Shown: one piece after another, positions 1-8,640 of the stretch
Numbering within the stretch: position 1 is the first letter of the stretch
How the letters are laid out: every line of letters starts with the position of its first letter
Assembly: GCF_019343475.1 (NCBI RefSeq)
Contig: NZ_CP072453.1
Span: 186,001-250,000, forward strand
From: Providencia sp. R33
GTDB lineage: Bacteria > Pseudomonadota > Gammaproteobacteria > Enterobacterales > Enterobacteriaceae
Direction of reading: 5' to 3'
DNA length: 64,000 nt
Made by a program: the position numbers and the translations under genes
Notes under the pieces: generated by a model
Databases searched by the model: none
Told to the model about the DNA's origin: nothing
Seen by the model: the letters and a program-made list of their open reading frames with translations, nothing else

Positions 1-96
1 AACGGTGAGTTTGATGTAAAAGCAGGGGATATCGTTAAAGTGCTTGTTGAGCACGCTGATGAGTATGACCTGTGGGGCACAATCGTTACTGAATAA
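1..96 (+). CDS. rimO: RimO C-terminus (ribosomal protein S12 methylthiotransferase), 5' truncated
   Basis: Only the last 31 codons lie in the window, reading in frame from base 1 to a TAA at 94-96. The peptide ends in the run DIVKVLVEHADEYDLWG, which resembles the C-terminal TRAM domain of RimO, the radical-SAM enzyme that methylthiolates Asp88 of ribosomal protein S12. The radical-SAM core is outside the window, so the call rests on this tail alone. A strong terminator follows directly, consistent with the end of a transcription unit. Confidence 0.7.
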   Translation, partial: NGEFDVKAGDIVKVLVEHADEYDLWGTIVTE

Positions 97-121
97 TAGA
101 TAGAGATTGTTTGTATCTTTT

Positions 122-155
122 AAAGCCTACTTATTGTCTAATAAGTAGGCTTTTT
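122..155 (+). terminator. Rho-independent terminator after rimO
   Basis: A perfect 14-bp stem (122-135 with 140-153) around the loop GTCT is followed by T residues. It lies 26 bp after the rimO stop codon. Confidence 0.9.
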
Positions 156-308
156 GGTTTCATTTTGAAATAATTCCTTGTTTTTGTGTTCAAAATTGAT
201 GTGGATCAAGCATCAAAAATCTATCAAAGAATAACTTGATCTAGAATATAAAAATTAAATGGCAAGTTGACATAATCAGATAACTCTTATCGAAGAATAA
301 GGATAACT

Positions 309-947
309 ATGTCGGCTCATTTATTATTTACAACTACACCAACAAAAGAAAATACAGCATATTTAGATGATAATACGCTGCTACTTTCGTTAGTACGTGA
401 CACCGTTTTATCAGGATTATCGACACTTCATGAGCTTAATGCCGATGTTTCTTTGCTGAGCACTCAAGGCGAAACATTGTGGTTAAGTCAAAAATCATCA
501 GATGATTTTGAAATAGCCGACCTACTATTAGGCGAGATGAGCCAAAATGCTCAGGAAAGGCTTTTTGCTAGCCCCATTGAATTACATGGCAAATTTTATT
601 ATTTAGCGCCAGTATATTCACAATTTGGTGAGTTACAGTTAATTCTGGCCTTATCAACTGCTCAGATGAATAGCAACATTTTGCTTGCGCTTCTTCAATC
701 GTTGGGAAGAGAGGCAAGTGAAAAACTGAAATACCAATCTTATCGGCAACCTGCGTCACTTAGACCGTTTCAGGATCCAAATATGGCAGAGTTGAATATA
801 CAGTCTGTTGAAAAAGCACTCATTATTGAGGTGGCAAAAACGTGTCGAGGTAAAATTCAACAGATGCATCAGATTTTGAACATGGGAAGAACAACGCTGT
901 GGCGAAAATTGAAGCAATATGACATTAATATCAAAGATTATAAGTAG
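309..947 (+). CDS. Transcriptional regulator with C-terminal Fis-type HTH, no AAA+ domain
   Basis: A 212-residue protein. The last 45 residues or so (EKALIIEVAKTCRGKI through TTLWRKLKQYDI) have the Fis/NtrC-type helix-turn-helix pattern. The first 150 residues look like a small sensor domain, perhaps GAF-like, with no Walker A or GAFTGA motif. It therefore resembles a sigma54 enhancer-binding protein reduced to sensor plus DNA-binding domain; such proteins cannot remodel sigma54 polymerase and usually act on other promoters. An AAGGA ribosome-binding site precedes the ATG. No partner gene is adjacent: rimO ends upstream and about 560 bp of mostly empty DNA follows. The target and ligand cannot be read from the sequence. 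Confidence 0.7.
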   Translation: MSAHLLFTTTPTKENTAYLDDNTLLLSLVRDTVLSGLSTLHELNADVSLLSTQGETLWLSQKSSDDFEIADLLLGEMSQNAQERLFASPIELHGKFYYLAPVYSQFGELQLILALSTAQMNSNILLALLQSLGREASEKLKYQSYRQPASLRPFQDPNMAELNIQSVEKALIIEVAKTCRGKIQQMHQILNMGRTTLWRKLKQYDINIKDYK

Positions 948-1506
948 CAAAACTCGGCATTTTTTGACGAGATAAGTGCAAAAAAAAACGCTTCAGCCTA
1001 TTTTTAGGCAGTGATACACCATTTAAAATAGTTGAAGCGTAAAAGGCTGACCAACATTTACAACAAATAACTGTCACAAGTGGCTATGTTAAGATAAAGA
1101 GCAATGAAAAAGAGAGTACATTATCTTCCAATATTGTTTGTCAGTATGTTAATAGCAGCCTTATTTTTTTAGTTTAAGAAAATAGGCATCAAAATAAAGC
1201 ATAGAAGGAAAGGTTTAACAGGCGTGTAATATCAGCAATATTACTCTATTCATTACTGTCAATAAACTTTGTAATTATTACACTTGTAACCATTAATTAA
1301 CTTAAGTGCGATTTACTTGGTGATAGAGTAATTGAAACTATTCTTATTTATGAAAATAAGAGGGTGCAGGGGCGTTTATAGCATATTAATCTATATTTAT
1401 CTAAATTCTCATATGTTAATTTTTTTATAAGAAATAACTATCTGACGGTTTGAAATTAAACCATCAGATATAATAACTGCTAAATTGTGAAAACATATAA
1501 TATATA
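948..1506. other. AT-rich intergenic region with hairpin structures
   Basis: No long gene is present. At 989-1040 an 8-bp inverted repeat (ACGCTTCA and TGAAGCGT) encloses a smaller GCCTA/TAGGC hairpin near 996-1009, so a structured leader or small RNA is possible. A 22-codon ORF lies at 1104-1172. The rest shows nothing I can name. Confidence 0.3.
1104..1172 (+). CDS. Candidate 22-residue hydrophobic small protein
   Basis: ATG at 1104 opens a 22-codon frame ending TAG at 1170-1172. The peptide begins with a basic MKKRVHY segment followed by a single hydrophobic stretch (LPILFVSMLIAALFF), the typical layout of short single-pass inner-membrane proteins of enterobacteria. Only a weak purine-rich ribosome-binding site (AAGATAAAGAG) precedes it. 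I do not recognise a named family. The chance of a spurious ORF is real at this length. Confidence 0.35.
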   Translation: MKKRVHYLPILFVSMLIAALFF

Positions 1507-2136
1507 TTATATGTTTTTTGAGTAGGTATTAATATATTCGTATTCTTGAATAAGTTGCGGGAGTGATTTTATACCTAATTTTGTATAGATGTTCGAGCGA
1601 TGTACTTCAACCGTTCTCGGAGATAGTGAAAGTTTTTCAGCAGTTTCTTTACTGGTATTACCTTCTAAGATCATATCCATTATTTCTCTTTCTCTGACCG
1701 ATAAACGCTCAAATTTGTCAAACAGATAGGTATATTTCTTGTGGTTCTCATGTAAATCTAGGAATTGTTCTGTGGCGCTACTGATCGCATTAAGAATTTC
1801 AATGTCTTTGAATGGAAAAGGGAAGAAGTCATAAGCACCCGACTTAAAGCTTTCTCTACAGAGGCTAACTGAGGGGTCTTCCGCAAGGACAATAAAAGGA
1901 ACAATACCAAAAGAGTTATTTATATTGGTTAATCGACTAATACGATTTTCGTTATTGTTTAAAAATAATAAAATACACTCCTTTACATTACTCTCTAAAG
2001 GATAAGTATAATTACTAATAAATGTATCTTCATTATTATAGAACTTAAAGACAAAACCAAATGATTCCATCATTAATTTCAGTTTATTCTTAAAGACATT
2101 ATCACTATCTATGATTACGTGAATGGTGTTATTCAT
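1507..2136 (-). CDS. LuxR/FixJ-type transcriptional regulator with degenerate receiver domain
   Basis: A 209-residue protein taking the ATG whose codon occupies 2134-2136; AGGAG lies 7 nt upstream of it, while an in-frame ATG at 2142 sits almost on that site. The C-terminal part (about 145-205) is a clear LuxR helix-turn-helix (LSVREREIMDMILEGNTSKE, LSPRTVEVHRSNIYTKLGIK). The N-terminal 125 residues align with FixJ-like receivers, but the phospho-acceptor Asp is replaced (position 58 is Phe in CILLFLN) and the conserved Lys before the final Pro is Phe107. Phosphorylation at the usual site is therefore unlikely. No histidine kinase is adjacent. The N-terminal half is very AT-rich. Confidence 0.8.
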   Translation of the reverse strand: MNNTIHVIIDSDNVFKNKLKLMMESFGFVFKFYNNEDTFISNYTYPLESNVKECILLFLNNNENRISRLTNINNSFGIVPFIVLAEDPSVSLCRESFKSGAYDFFPFPFKDIEILNAISSATEQFLDLHENHKKYTYLFDKFERLSVREREIMDMILEGNTSKETAEKLSLSPRTVEVHRSNIYTKLGIKSLPQLIQEYEYINTYSKNI

Positions 2137-2608
2137 CACCATACTCCTGTTAAACTGATTTGATATTCATATTAATTTGATAAAATAAGTAGATAAATAT
2201 CGCTAAAAATAAATTTAGAAATAATATTTTCTACAGAACGTTGTTTTTTTTATTAATGTATTACTGACCTTAATTTATATTAAAAGTATCATCTAGTTAA
2301 ATTTAATATAAAAATGGAAACAATGGTTAAAGTTTGTGTCAATGCGTAAGAATCGATTAATCCAATGTAACAATTTAGGTGCTTTTACTTGTTTGGCGAG
2401 TTTTTTTTGGCTCGCAAATCAGATGGAAATTTTTATAAACTGACTTAATAATATCTTAAATAGCCAGTCAGAAAAAGCCTAGAGGGTATGTTTTATGCAA
2501 TTTTATTAAGTAATAGTACCGGTATATGGTTTTAGGAAGTTAAGGTACTTTTTGTGCGTGACATGATAGAATTTATTACAAACCCTTTTGACTGAGTGAA
2601 TATACTTA
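2137..2608. other. AT-rich divergent intergenic region
   Basis: This lies between the LuxR-type regulator and cscR, which are transcribed away from each other, so it must hold both promoters. I see only an imperfect GCGAG/CTCGC hairpin near 2395-2420 around a T run, and no gene. Confidence 0.3.
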
Positions 2609-3604
2609 ATGGCTTCTTTAAAAGATGTTGCTCGACTTGCAAATGTATCTTTAATGACAGTTTCTAGGGCGATTAATAGCCCTGAATTGTTAAAACCAGA
2701 TACGTTGAAACAAGTACAACAAGCAATTAATGCACTCAATTACATTCCTGATTTTTCAGCACGAAAAATTAGAGGAAAAAATTCTAAGGTTTCAACAGTA
2801 GGTGTATTAGCTTTAGATACAGCAACGACGCCTTTTTCGGTTGAAATTATTTTGTCAATAGAGCAAACAGCTAGGCAATATGGTTGGAATAGTTTTGTTG
2901 TAAATATTACCTCAAAGGAAGATAACGATAGGGCAGTTCGTCAGTTATTGTCTCAACGCCCTGATGGTATTATTTTTACAACCATGGGGCTAAGGGAGGT
3001 TGCTATTCCTGAATCTTTGCATCAAAGCCTGCTAGTGCTAGCCAACTGTGTTGATAAAAATAAATTGTTTCCCGCTTATATCCCAGATGATTTTAATGGT
3101 CAGTACAAAGCAGTGGAGCGTTTAATAGAGAAAGGTTATCGAAATCCATTATGTTTATATATTCCACAAGAGACGTTAGCAGGCAAAACTCGTCGCGAAG
3201 CCGTGGAAGCAGCTTGGAAAAATGCCAATTTACCATCTGAAAATTTGATGCAATATCACCTTGAGCTTGGTGATGAGCATTATCTTGATGTTATTACTTT
3301 GATTGATTCTCATTTTCAAAATAATAAACCTGATTTTGACGTTATTATTTGCGGAAATGACCGTGTTGCTTTTTTAGCATACCAAGTTTTATTGAGTCGC
3401 GGCCTGCATATTCCAAATGATGTCGCCATCCTTGGTTATGATAATATGATTGGAGTGGGTAATTTATTTTACCCGCCGTTGAGCACAGTCGTACTGCCGC
3501 ACTACCAATTAGGGGAACAGGCTGCGCTTCACATAATAGAAGGTCGCCAGCAACAAGATATTCAATATGTGGCATGTGACCTTCTTGAGCGCAGCTCGTT
3601 TTAG
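2609..3604 (+). CDS. cscR: LacI-family sucrose operon repressor
   Basis: A 331-residue LacI-family repressor. The N-terminal helix-turn-helix (MASLKDVARLANVSLMTVSR) and hinge (LNYIPDFSARKIR) are followed by a periplasmic-binding-protein-like sugar domain (about 60-331). From memory the protein tracks E. coli CscR closely, including TATTPFSVEI, PDGIIFTTMGL, IPDDFNGQY and PDFDVIICGNDR. It should repress the adjacent sucrose genes until an inducing sugar binds. It converges with cscA, only 30 bp away, and a 16-bp palindrome between cscA and cscK is its probable operator. Confidence 0.88.
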   Translation: MASLKDVARLANVSLMTVSRAINSPELLKPDTLKQVQQAINALNYIPDFSARKIRGKNSKVSTVGVLALDTATTPFSVEIILSIEQTARQYGWNSFVVNITSKEDNDRAVRQLLSQRPDGIIFTTMGLREVAIPESLHQSLLVLANCVDKNKLFPAYIPDDFNGQYKAVERLIEKGYRNPLCLYIPQETLAGKTRREAVEAAWKNANLPSENLMQYHLELGDEHYLDVITLIDSHFQNNKPDFDVIICGNDRVAFLAYQVLLSRGLHIPNDVAILGYDNMIGVGNLFYPPLSTVVLPHYQLGEQAALHIIEGRQQQDIQYVACDLLERSSF

Positions 3605-3634
3605 TCGCATTGAAACTATTTCAGCGAATATGGC

Positions 3635-5092
3635 TTATTCAATCGCCTTATTCAATGGCCAATAAGTGGCTTCTTTCAAGTGCGCTGACTGGTTTATTGT
3701 AAATAGTTGCAGTTTTCTCTGCAGCTGCTCTGGATAGATGCGGCAACTAAAATTTATTTCACCTTCATTGATAAAAACTTCGAGGCAAGACTGGTCAATA
3801 AAGGCATGAATTTTGAGTTGCTCGGCTTGTGGTAAAGGAGCATGACGACTGTCACTGATAATATATTCAGGGTAGTGCCGCATTAATGTTAATTGTTGGC
3901 TTTGATTATCAATATAGAATTGCAGCCCATTTCCAATCCAAAAACCAAATTTTTCAGACGAAGTGCTTTGTGTTAAGTCCCAAATTAATTCAATTTCACA
4001 ATAAGTTGCATGTTCATTCAGTAAAAGTGTGGTGTTTTTCTGCAGACAAATTTCTGGAAAATGAACCGCTGACTGTCGTAATTCCTTTAATTCACGAATG
4101 GGTTTTGCAATGATTTTACCTTGTTTTGATAAGGTAAGTTCCCTTGGGAGCGTAAAACAGCCCGACCATCCATGTTTATTTGAAGGCATATGACTTTCCC
4201 ACATATCCATCCAAGCGATAGCAATGCGGCGGCCATCTTTTGCTAAGAAAGTCTGGGGTGCATAAAAATCTTGCCCAAAATCTAATTCAGTAAAGGGTTG
4301 GGTAATCTTATAAGATGAATTGGGTGACCAATGCCCAATAAGGTAACCATTTTGATAGAGATTTCGGTATTGGAAATTCTTTGCTTTTTTTCCTTGGGGT
4401 GAAAATAAAGCAATAAATTGGTCATTGAGTGAAAAGAAATCAGGGCATTCCCACATGTAGACATTTTTGTCATTTGTTTTAGCGAGCACTTGAAAATTAG
4501 GATCCCAATGGTGTAAATCCATCGAGCTAAATAACAAAATTTGCCCTTGGTCTAATGTGTCTCTTGCACCAACAACCATCCACCATTTGCCATCTTGTTG
4601 CCATACTTTTGGATCGCGAAAATGCATGTATCCTTTAGGTGCAGGGAGAACAACCCCCTTCTTCACGAAATGAATACCATCATCACTCACCGCTAAGCAC
4701 TGCGATTGTTGGATTTGGCTATCATCGTTTTCACCTGCTAACCAAATATGCCCTGTGTAAAATAAATATAGCTTACCTTCGTGGCTGACTGCAGAACCTG
4801 AAAAACAGCCATCTCGGTCATATTCCTCACTCGGCGCAAGCGCTATCGGTTGGTGTTGCCAATGCACCATGTCAGTGCTTGTTGCATGGCCCCAATGCAT
4901 AGGCCCCCATACTGAACTGTAGGGGTGATGTTGGTAAAAAGCGTGGTATAGGCCTTGATGATAGATTAGGCCGTTAGGATCATTCATCCAACCTGCTTGT
5001 GGAGCTAAATGGTAGTGCGGATAAAACTGGGTATTTAGTCGTTTTATGTTTTTTTCAATAGCTTGGTTTGCTCGTTTAATCTGTTTTTCCAT
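3635..5092 (-). CDS. cscA: Sucrose hydrolase (GH32 invertase)
   Basis: A 485-residue cytoplasmic glycoside hydrolase family 32 enzyme that cleaves sucrose (or sucrose-6-phosphate) to glucose and fructose. The catalytic motifs are intact: WMNDPNG with nucleophile Asp38, FRDP at 158-161 for transition-state binding, and MWECPDF with acid/base Glu215. A C-terminal beta-sandwich follows (SCLEVFINEGE). No signal peptide is seen. It resembles E. coli CscA more than PTS-linked ScrB, suggesting that free sucrose is the substrate; that point is inference. It is divergent from cscK across 159 bp that hold the candidate operator. Confidence 0.9.
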   Translation of the reverse strand: MEKQIKRANQAIEKNIKRLNTQFYPHYHLAPQAGWMNDPNGLIYHQGLYHAFYQHHPYSSVWGPMHWGHATSTDMVHWQHQPIALAPSEEYDRDGCFSGSAVSHEGKLYLFYTGHIWLAGENDDSQIQQSQCLAVSDDGIHFVKKGVVLPAPKGYMHFRDPKVWQQDGKWWMVVGARDTLDQGQILLFSSMDLHHWDPNFQVLAKTNDKNVYMWECPDFFSLNDQFIALFSPQGKKAKNFQYRNLYQNGYLIGHWSPNSSYKITQPFTELDFGQDFYAPQTFLAKDGRRIAIAWMDMWESHMPSNKHGWSGCFTLPRELTLSKQGKIIAKPIRELKELRQSAVHFPEICLQKNTTLLLNEHATYCEIELIWDLTQSTSSEKFGFWIGNGLQFYIDNQSQQLTLMRHYPEYIISDSRHAPLPQAEQLKIHAFIDQSCLEVFINEGEINFSCRIYPEQLQRKLQLFTINQSAHLKEATYWPLNKAIE

Positions 5093-5184
5093 AATGGATC
5101 CCTAACCTTTTTTGCTAACAAATCTGAAATGGATAAATAGAGTGAGATAACGCGTGCGTTTTCTAATCAATCATTTTATACTCC

Positions 5185-5200
5185 ATGTTAACGTTAACAT
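5185..5200. promoter_or_regulatory. Candidate CscR operator palindrome
   Basis: ATGTTAACGTTAACAT is a perfect 16-bp palindrome with the central CG typical of LacI-family operators. It sits between the divergent cscA and cscK genes and could control both. Confidence 0.65.
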
Positions 5201-5251
5201 AAGGGGTTTACTAGCTTAAATTTTCTTGATTGAGAACGAAAAGGTGAAAAT

Positions 5252-6199
5252 ATGAAGATCTGGGCATTGGGCGATGCTGTTATTGATTTGATTCCATTAG
5301 AAAATATGCAGTATCAAGCTTGTGCTGGAGGCGCACCTGTTAATGTCGCCGCTGGTGTTGCTAGACTTGGTCATCCTAGTGGGTTTATTGGCCGGGTTGG
5401 AGAAGATACATTTGGTCATTTTATGCAAAAAACCTTATTTGACCTAGGTGTCGATACTCAATCCATGGAGTTTGATGAAGAATATCGAACAAGTACCGTA
5501 TTAGTTTCATTACACGAAAATGGTGAACGTGAGTTTACTTTTTTGGTTTCACCTTCAGCAGACCAATTTTTAAGTGCAAAAAACTTACCTCACTTTGGTC
5601 AGGATATTTTGCATTTTTGCTCATTGGCGCTTGTCCACCCAATATGTCGAGCATCATTAACAGAAGGGTTAATTCGAATCAAGCAAGCTGGGGGGCGATT
5701 AAGTTTTGATGTGAATATTCGACCACAAATGTGGGAAGATCACGAAGAAATGCATCAAGTTGTGGAAACTTTTGCCAAACAAGCTGACATTTTAAAGCTT
5801 TCTGATGATGAATTACTTTGGTTAACGGGTGAAAGCCTGCTCGATAAGGCCGTTGACAAATTGCGTGATTACCCTGCGCAACTTAAGGTGGTGACACAAG
5901 GTTCTCAAGGGTGCAGGGTATTGACGAATGAGCATTATTTGGTTGTGAGTGCTTATTTAGTCGATAGCATTGATACTACAGGAGCAGGTGATGCTTTTAT
6001 GGCTGGTTTGTTGGCGGCAATTGATCAGCATGGTATTACCAATACAAAAGACAATTTGATGGAAATTATTTCCCAAGCAACAGCGTGTGGGGCTTTAGCC
6101 ACGACTAAAAAAGGGGCTATCACGGCAGCGCCAACATCAGAAGAGCTTGCCGAATTTATGAAACAGCAGCCGCCATTACATCAAAAACAGATTTTTTAA
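5252..6199 (+). CDS. cscK: Fructokinase (PfkB family)
   Basis: A 315-residue ribokinase/PfkB-family kinase that phosphorylates the fructose released by cscA to fructose-6-phosphate. The N-terminal PfkB signature (GGAPVNVAAGVARLG, about 26-40) and the C-terminal signature DTTGAGDAF at 241-249, with catalytic Asp247, are intact. It resembles E. coli CscK and Klebsiella ScrK about equally. In both known operons a sucrose permease or PTS gene lies alongside; here the next gene is rarD, so the transporter is missing from this locus. Confidence 0.88.
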   Translation: MKIWALGDAVIDLIPLENMQYQACAGGAPVNVAAGVARLGHPSGFIGRVGEDTFGHFMQKTLFDLGVDTQSMEFDEEYRTSTVLVSLHENGEREFTFLVSPSADQFLSAKNLPHFGQDILHFCSLALVHPICRASLTEGLIRIKQAGGRLSFDVNIRPQMWEDHEEMHQVVETFAKQADILKLSDDELLWLTGESLLDKAVDKLRDYPAQLKVVTQGSQGCRVLTNEHYLVVSAYLVDSIDTTGAGDAFMAGLLAAIDQHGITNTKDNLMEIISQATACGALATTKKGAITAAPTSEELAEFMKQQPPLHQKQIF

Positions 6200-6369
6200 T
6201 GTGAAGAATTAATATGCAGATAAAAAGTGGCTTAATTTTCTATTTTTTATTTGCATATAATCTGTAATGGATAGCTTTAGAGTGAGGGTTAGCAGCATTT
6301 TATTTTATCTATATTGGCGTATGATATGCAGCAAATTTAACGTTAATAGACTTTCTTGTAGGTTATATT

Positions 6370-7290
6370 ATGTTGTTGCGTTCAGGTGTGGCTCTGGCTA
6401 TTTTTTCCTATATTTTATGGGGGATAACCCCTTTATTTTATCGACTACTGCCTGAAGCTGAACCGCTAGAACTACTTGCACAACGCCTCATCTGGTCTAT
6501 TCCATTGCTATTTTTAATCCGCTTAGTGATTAAAAACAAAACAATATGGAAACAAGTGTGGACTGATAAAAAGTCTATTATTCTTTGTCTTTTTAGTTCA
6601 TCGGTGATGGCTATTTCTTGGACCACCTTTACTTATGCATTGACTCATGGGCAAGTGTTAGCCGCAAGTTTAGGTTATTTCATTAATCCATTATTCTCTA
6701 TTTTACTGGGAGTTGTTTTTTTACGTGAAAGATTAGTTTTTGCGGAAAAAATGGCTGTTACTTTTATTTTGGCTGGGGTGGGTTATCAAATCTGGCAGTA
6801 TGGTGAATTACCTGTTTTAGCATTAGTGATGGGAAGTGCCTTTGCTGTATATGGATTGATCCGTAAGTTTATTCGGTTTGATGTTATTACATCACTATTT
6901 TTAGAAGCATTGTGGTTGTTACCTGTCGCAATAGGAATTACTTGGTGGTTATCGTCAAAAGGATTGAGCGCAGTGGAGGCGGGGGATTGGCAGCTTCGCG
7001 CTTTGTACATGTTAGCAGCGCCAGTGACGATTATTCCATTACTATTCTTTACTGCGGCGATTAAGCGGACATCACTTACAGTTATTGGTTTGGCTCAGTA
7101 TATAGAGCCGACAATTCAATTTTTACTTGCCGTATTCTTATTTAATGAATTGTTTGATTGGGTCAAGGGGATCAGTTTTTCATTAATCTGGATTGGTTTG
7201 CTATTTTGTATTTTAGCATTACTGCATAAGCAATATGCTAAGTTTTCCCAGAAAGAGCCTTTTATTACAGGGCGTGATAACTCCCTTTAA
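6370..7290 (+). CDS. rarD: EamA-family transporter RarD
   Basis: A 306-residue inner-membrane protein of the drug/metabolite (EamA) superfamily with about ten hydrophobic segments and the usual internal two-fold repeat. The N-terminus (GVALAIFSYILWGITPLFYR) and the stretch WTTFTYALTHGQVLAASLGY are characteristic of RarD. The substrate of RarD is not firmly established; it was named for a chloramphenicol-related phenotype. It is a single gene closed by a terminator. Confidence 0.88.
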   Translation: MLLRSGVALAIFSYILWGITPLFYRLLPEAEPLELLAQRLIWSIPLLFLIRLVIKNKTIWKQVWTDKKSIILCLFSSSVMAISWTTFTYALTHGQVLAASLGYFINPLFSILLGVVFLRERLVFAEKMAVTFILAGVGYQIWQYGELPVLALVMGSAFAVYGLIRKFIRFDVITSLFLEALWLLPVAIGITWWLSSKGLSAVEAGDWQLRALYMLAAPVTIIPLLFFTAAIKRTSLTVIGLAQYIEPTIQFLLAVFLFNELFDWVKGISFSLIWIGLLFCILALLHKQYAKFSQKEPFITGRDNSL

Positions 7291-7314
7291 ATCAGAATAT
7301 ATTTCATTAATTTC

Positions 7315-7345
7315 AAAAGGCTATGATTTTCATCATGGCCTTTTA
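7315..7345. terminator. Terminator between rarD and purT
   Basis: Stem 7315-7327 pairs with 7332-7344 (13 bp, one G.T pair) around a TTTC loop, ending in TTTT. The flanking A run could also serve the minus strand. Confidence 0.7.
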
Positions 7346-7361
7346 ATTTCCTGAATAGCAA

Positions 7362-7377
7362 AAGCAAACGTTTGCGT
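7362..7377. promoter_or_regulatory. PurR operator upstream of purT
   Basis: AAGCAAACGTTTGCGT matches the PurR consensus ACGCAAACGTTTGCGT at 15 of 16 positions and lies 42 bp before the purT start. Purine-dependent repression by PurR is expected, as for other pur genes. Confidence 0.9.
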
Positions 7378-7419
7378 ATATAATTCTCGCTATTATTTTC
7401 GCATAGAAGGTCATCAATT

Positions 7420-8598
7420 ATGGAACAGTTAGGTACGGCGCTTTGTACATCTGCAACGAAAGTTATGTTACTGGGTGCGGGAGAACTAGGTAAGGAAGTT
7501 GCCATTGAATGCCAACGCTTAGGCATTGAAGTGATTGCGGTAGACCGTTATGAAAATGCACCGGCTATGCACATTGCCCATCGCAGTCATGTCATCAATA
7601 TGCTTGATGGTGAAGCACTAAAAAATCTGGTTGCGACAGAAAAACCTGATTTTATCGTGCCTGAAATTGAAGCAATAGCCACAAAAACGCTAGTTGAACT
7701 TGAAGAGCTGGGGCAGAAAGTTGTCCCTTCTGCAAACGCTGTTTTCTTAACAATGGATAGGGAAGGTATTCGCCGCCTTGCCGCTGAAACATTAGGCTTA
7801 CCTACATCTGAATATTATTTCGTAGAAAATAAACCCGATTTTATTGAAGCGGCTGAAAAAATTGGTTTCCCGTGTATTGTAAAACCCGTCATGAGTTCAT
7901 CGGGGAAAGGGCAAAGTGTCATTCGTTCAAATGCGGATTTAGAAAAAGCGTGGAATTATTCCCAAGAAGGTGGTCGTGCAGGGCAAGGCCGTGTCATTGT
8001 TGAGAAAATGGTTAACTTTGATTTTGAAATTACACTGCTAACCGTTAGTGCTGCTGATGGGATCCATTTTTGTGCTCCTGTAGGGCACCGCCAAGAAAAA
8101 GGTGATTATCGTGAGTCTTGGCAGCCTCAAGTGATGAGCGAAAAAGCGTTGAAAAAGGCTCAAGAGATTGCGGCGAAAATCGTTTCTGCATTAGGTGGTT
8201 ACGGCTTGTTTGGTGTTGAATTATTTGTTTGTGGAGATGACATTATTTTTAATGAAGTTTCTCCACGCCCTCATGACACAGGAATGGTCACTCTGATTTC
8301 ACAGAATCTGTCTGAATTTGCCTTACATGTCCGTGCATTCTTAGGACTCCCAATTGGCCTCATTCGCCAATATGGACCAAGCGCTTCAGCGGTTATTCTT
8401 CCTGAACTTCATAGCCGAAATGTGGTGTTTTCTAACATTAAAGATGCGTTAGGCTCTGATATTCAATTACGTTTATTTGGAAAACCTGAAATTTCGGGAA
8501 CTCGGCGTTTAGGGGTTGCATTAGCCACTGCTGATTCCATTGAAAGTGCGCTGGTTATGGCAAAAAAAGCGGCAGCGACAGTGAAGGTGTCTGGTTAG
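7420..8598 (+). CDS. purT: Formate-dependent GAR transformylase (phosphoribosylglycinamide formyltransferase 2)
   Basis: A 392-residue ATP-grasp enzyme that uses ATP and formate to formylate glycinamide ribonucleotide in de novo purine synthesis. The N-terminal Rossmann-like part (VMLLGAGELGKEVAIECQRL) is followed by the ATP-grasp domain with KPVMSSSGKGQS (around residue 155) and the metal-binding run GVELFVCGDDIIFNEVSPRPHDTGM (around 267-291, quoted in part by its conserved NEVSPRPHDTG). The length equals that of E. coli PurT. A PurR operator lies upstream and a terminator downstream, so it is monocistronic. Confidence 0.96.
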   Translation: MEQLGTALCTSATKVMLLGAGELGKEVAIECQRLGIEVIAVDRYENAPAMHIAHRSHVINMLDGEALKNLVATEKPDFIVPEIEAIATKTLVELEELGQKVVPSANAVFLTMDREGIRRLAAETLGLPTSEYYFVENKPDFIEAAEKIGFPCIVKPVMSSSGKGQSVIRSNADLEKAWNYSQEGGRAGQGRVIVEKMVNFDFEITLLTVSAADGIHFCAPVGHRQEKGDYRESWQPQVMSEKALKKAQEIAAKIVSALGGYGLFGVELFVCGDDIIFNEVSPRPHDTGMVTLISQNLSEFALHVRAFLGLPIGLIRQYGPSASAVILPELHSRNVVFSNIKDALGSDIQLRLFGKPEISGTRRLGVALATADSIESALVMAKKAAATVKVSG

Positions 8599-8612
8599 TT
8601 TTTCAGTACGTA

Positions 8613-8640
8613 AAAAGGGAATAGTTTCCTATTCCCTTAA
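8613..8640 (+). terminator. Terminator after purT
   Basis: A 10-bp perfect stem (8615-8624 with 8629-8638) around the loop TTTC begins 16 bp after the purT stop codon. The T tract after it is weak. Confidence 0.65.

Noticed and set aside
6267..6455. 62-codon open frame before rarD
   Set aside because: It overlaps the strongly supported rarD start in another frame, with no homology.
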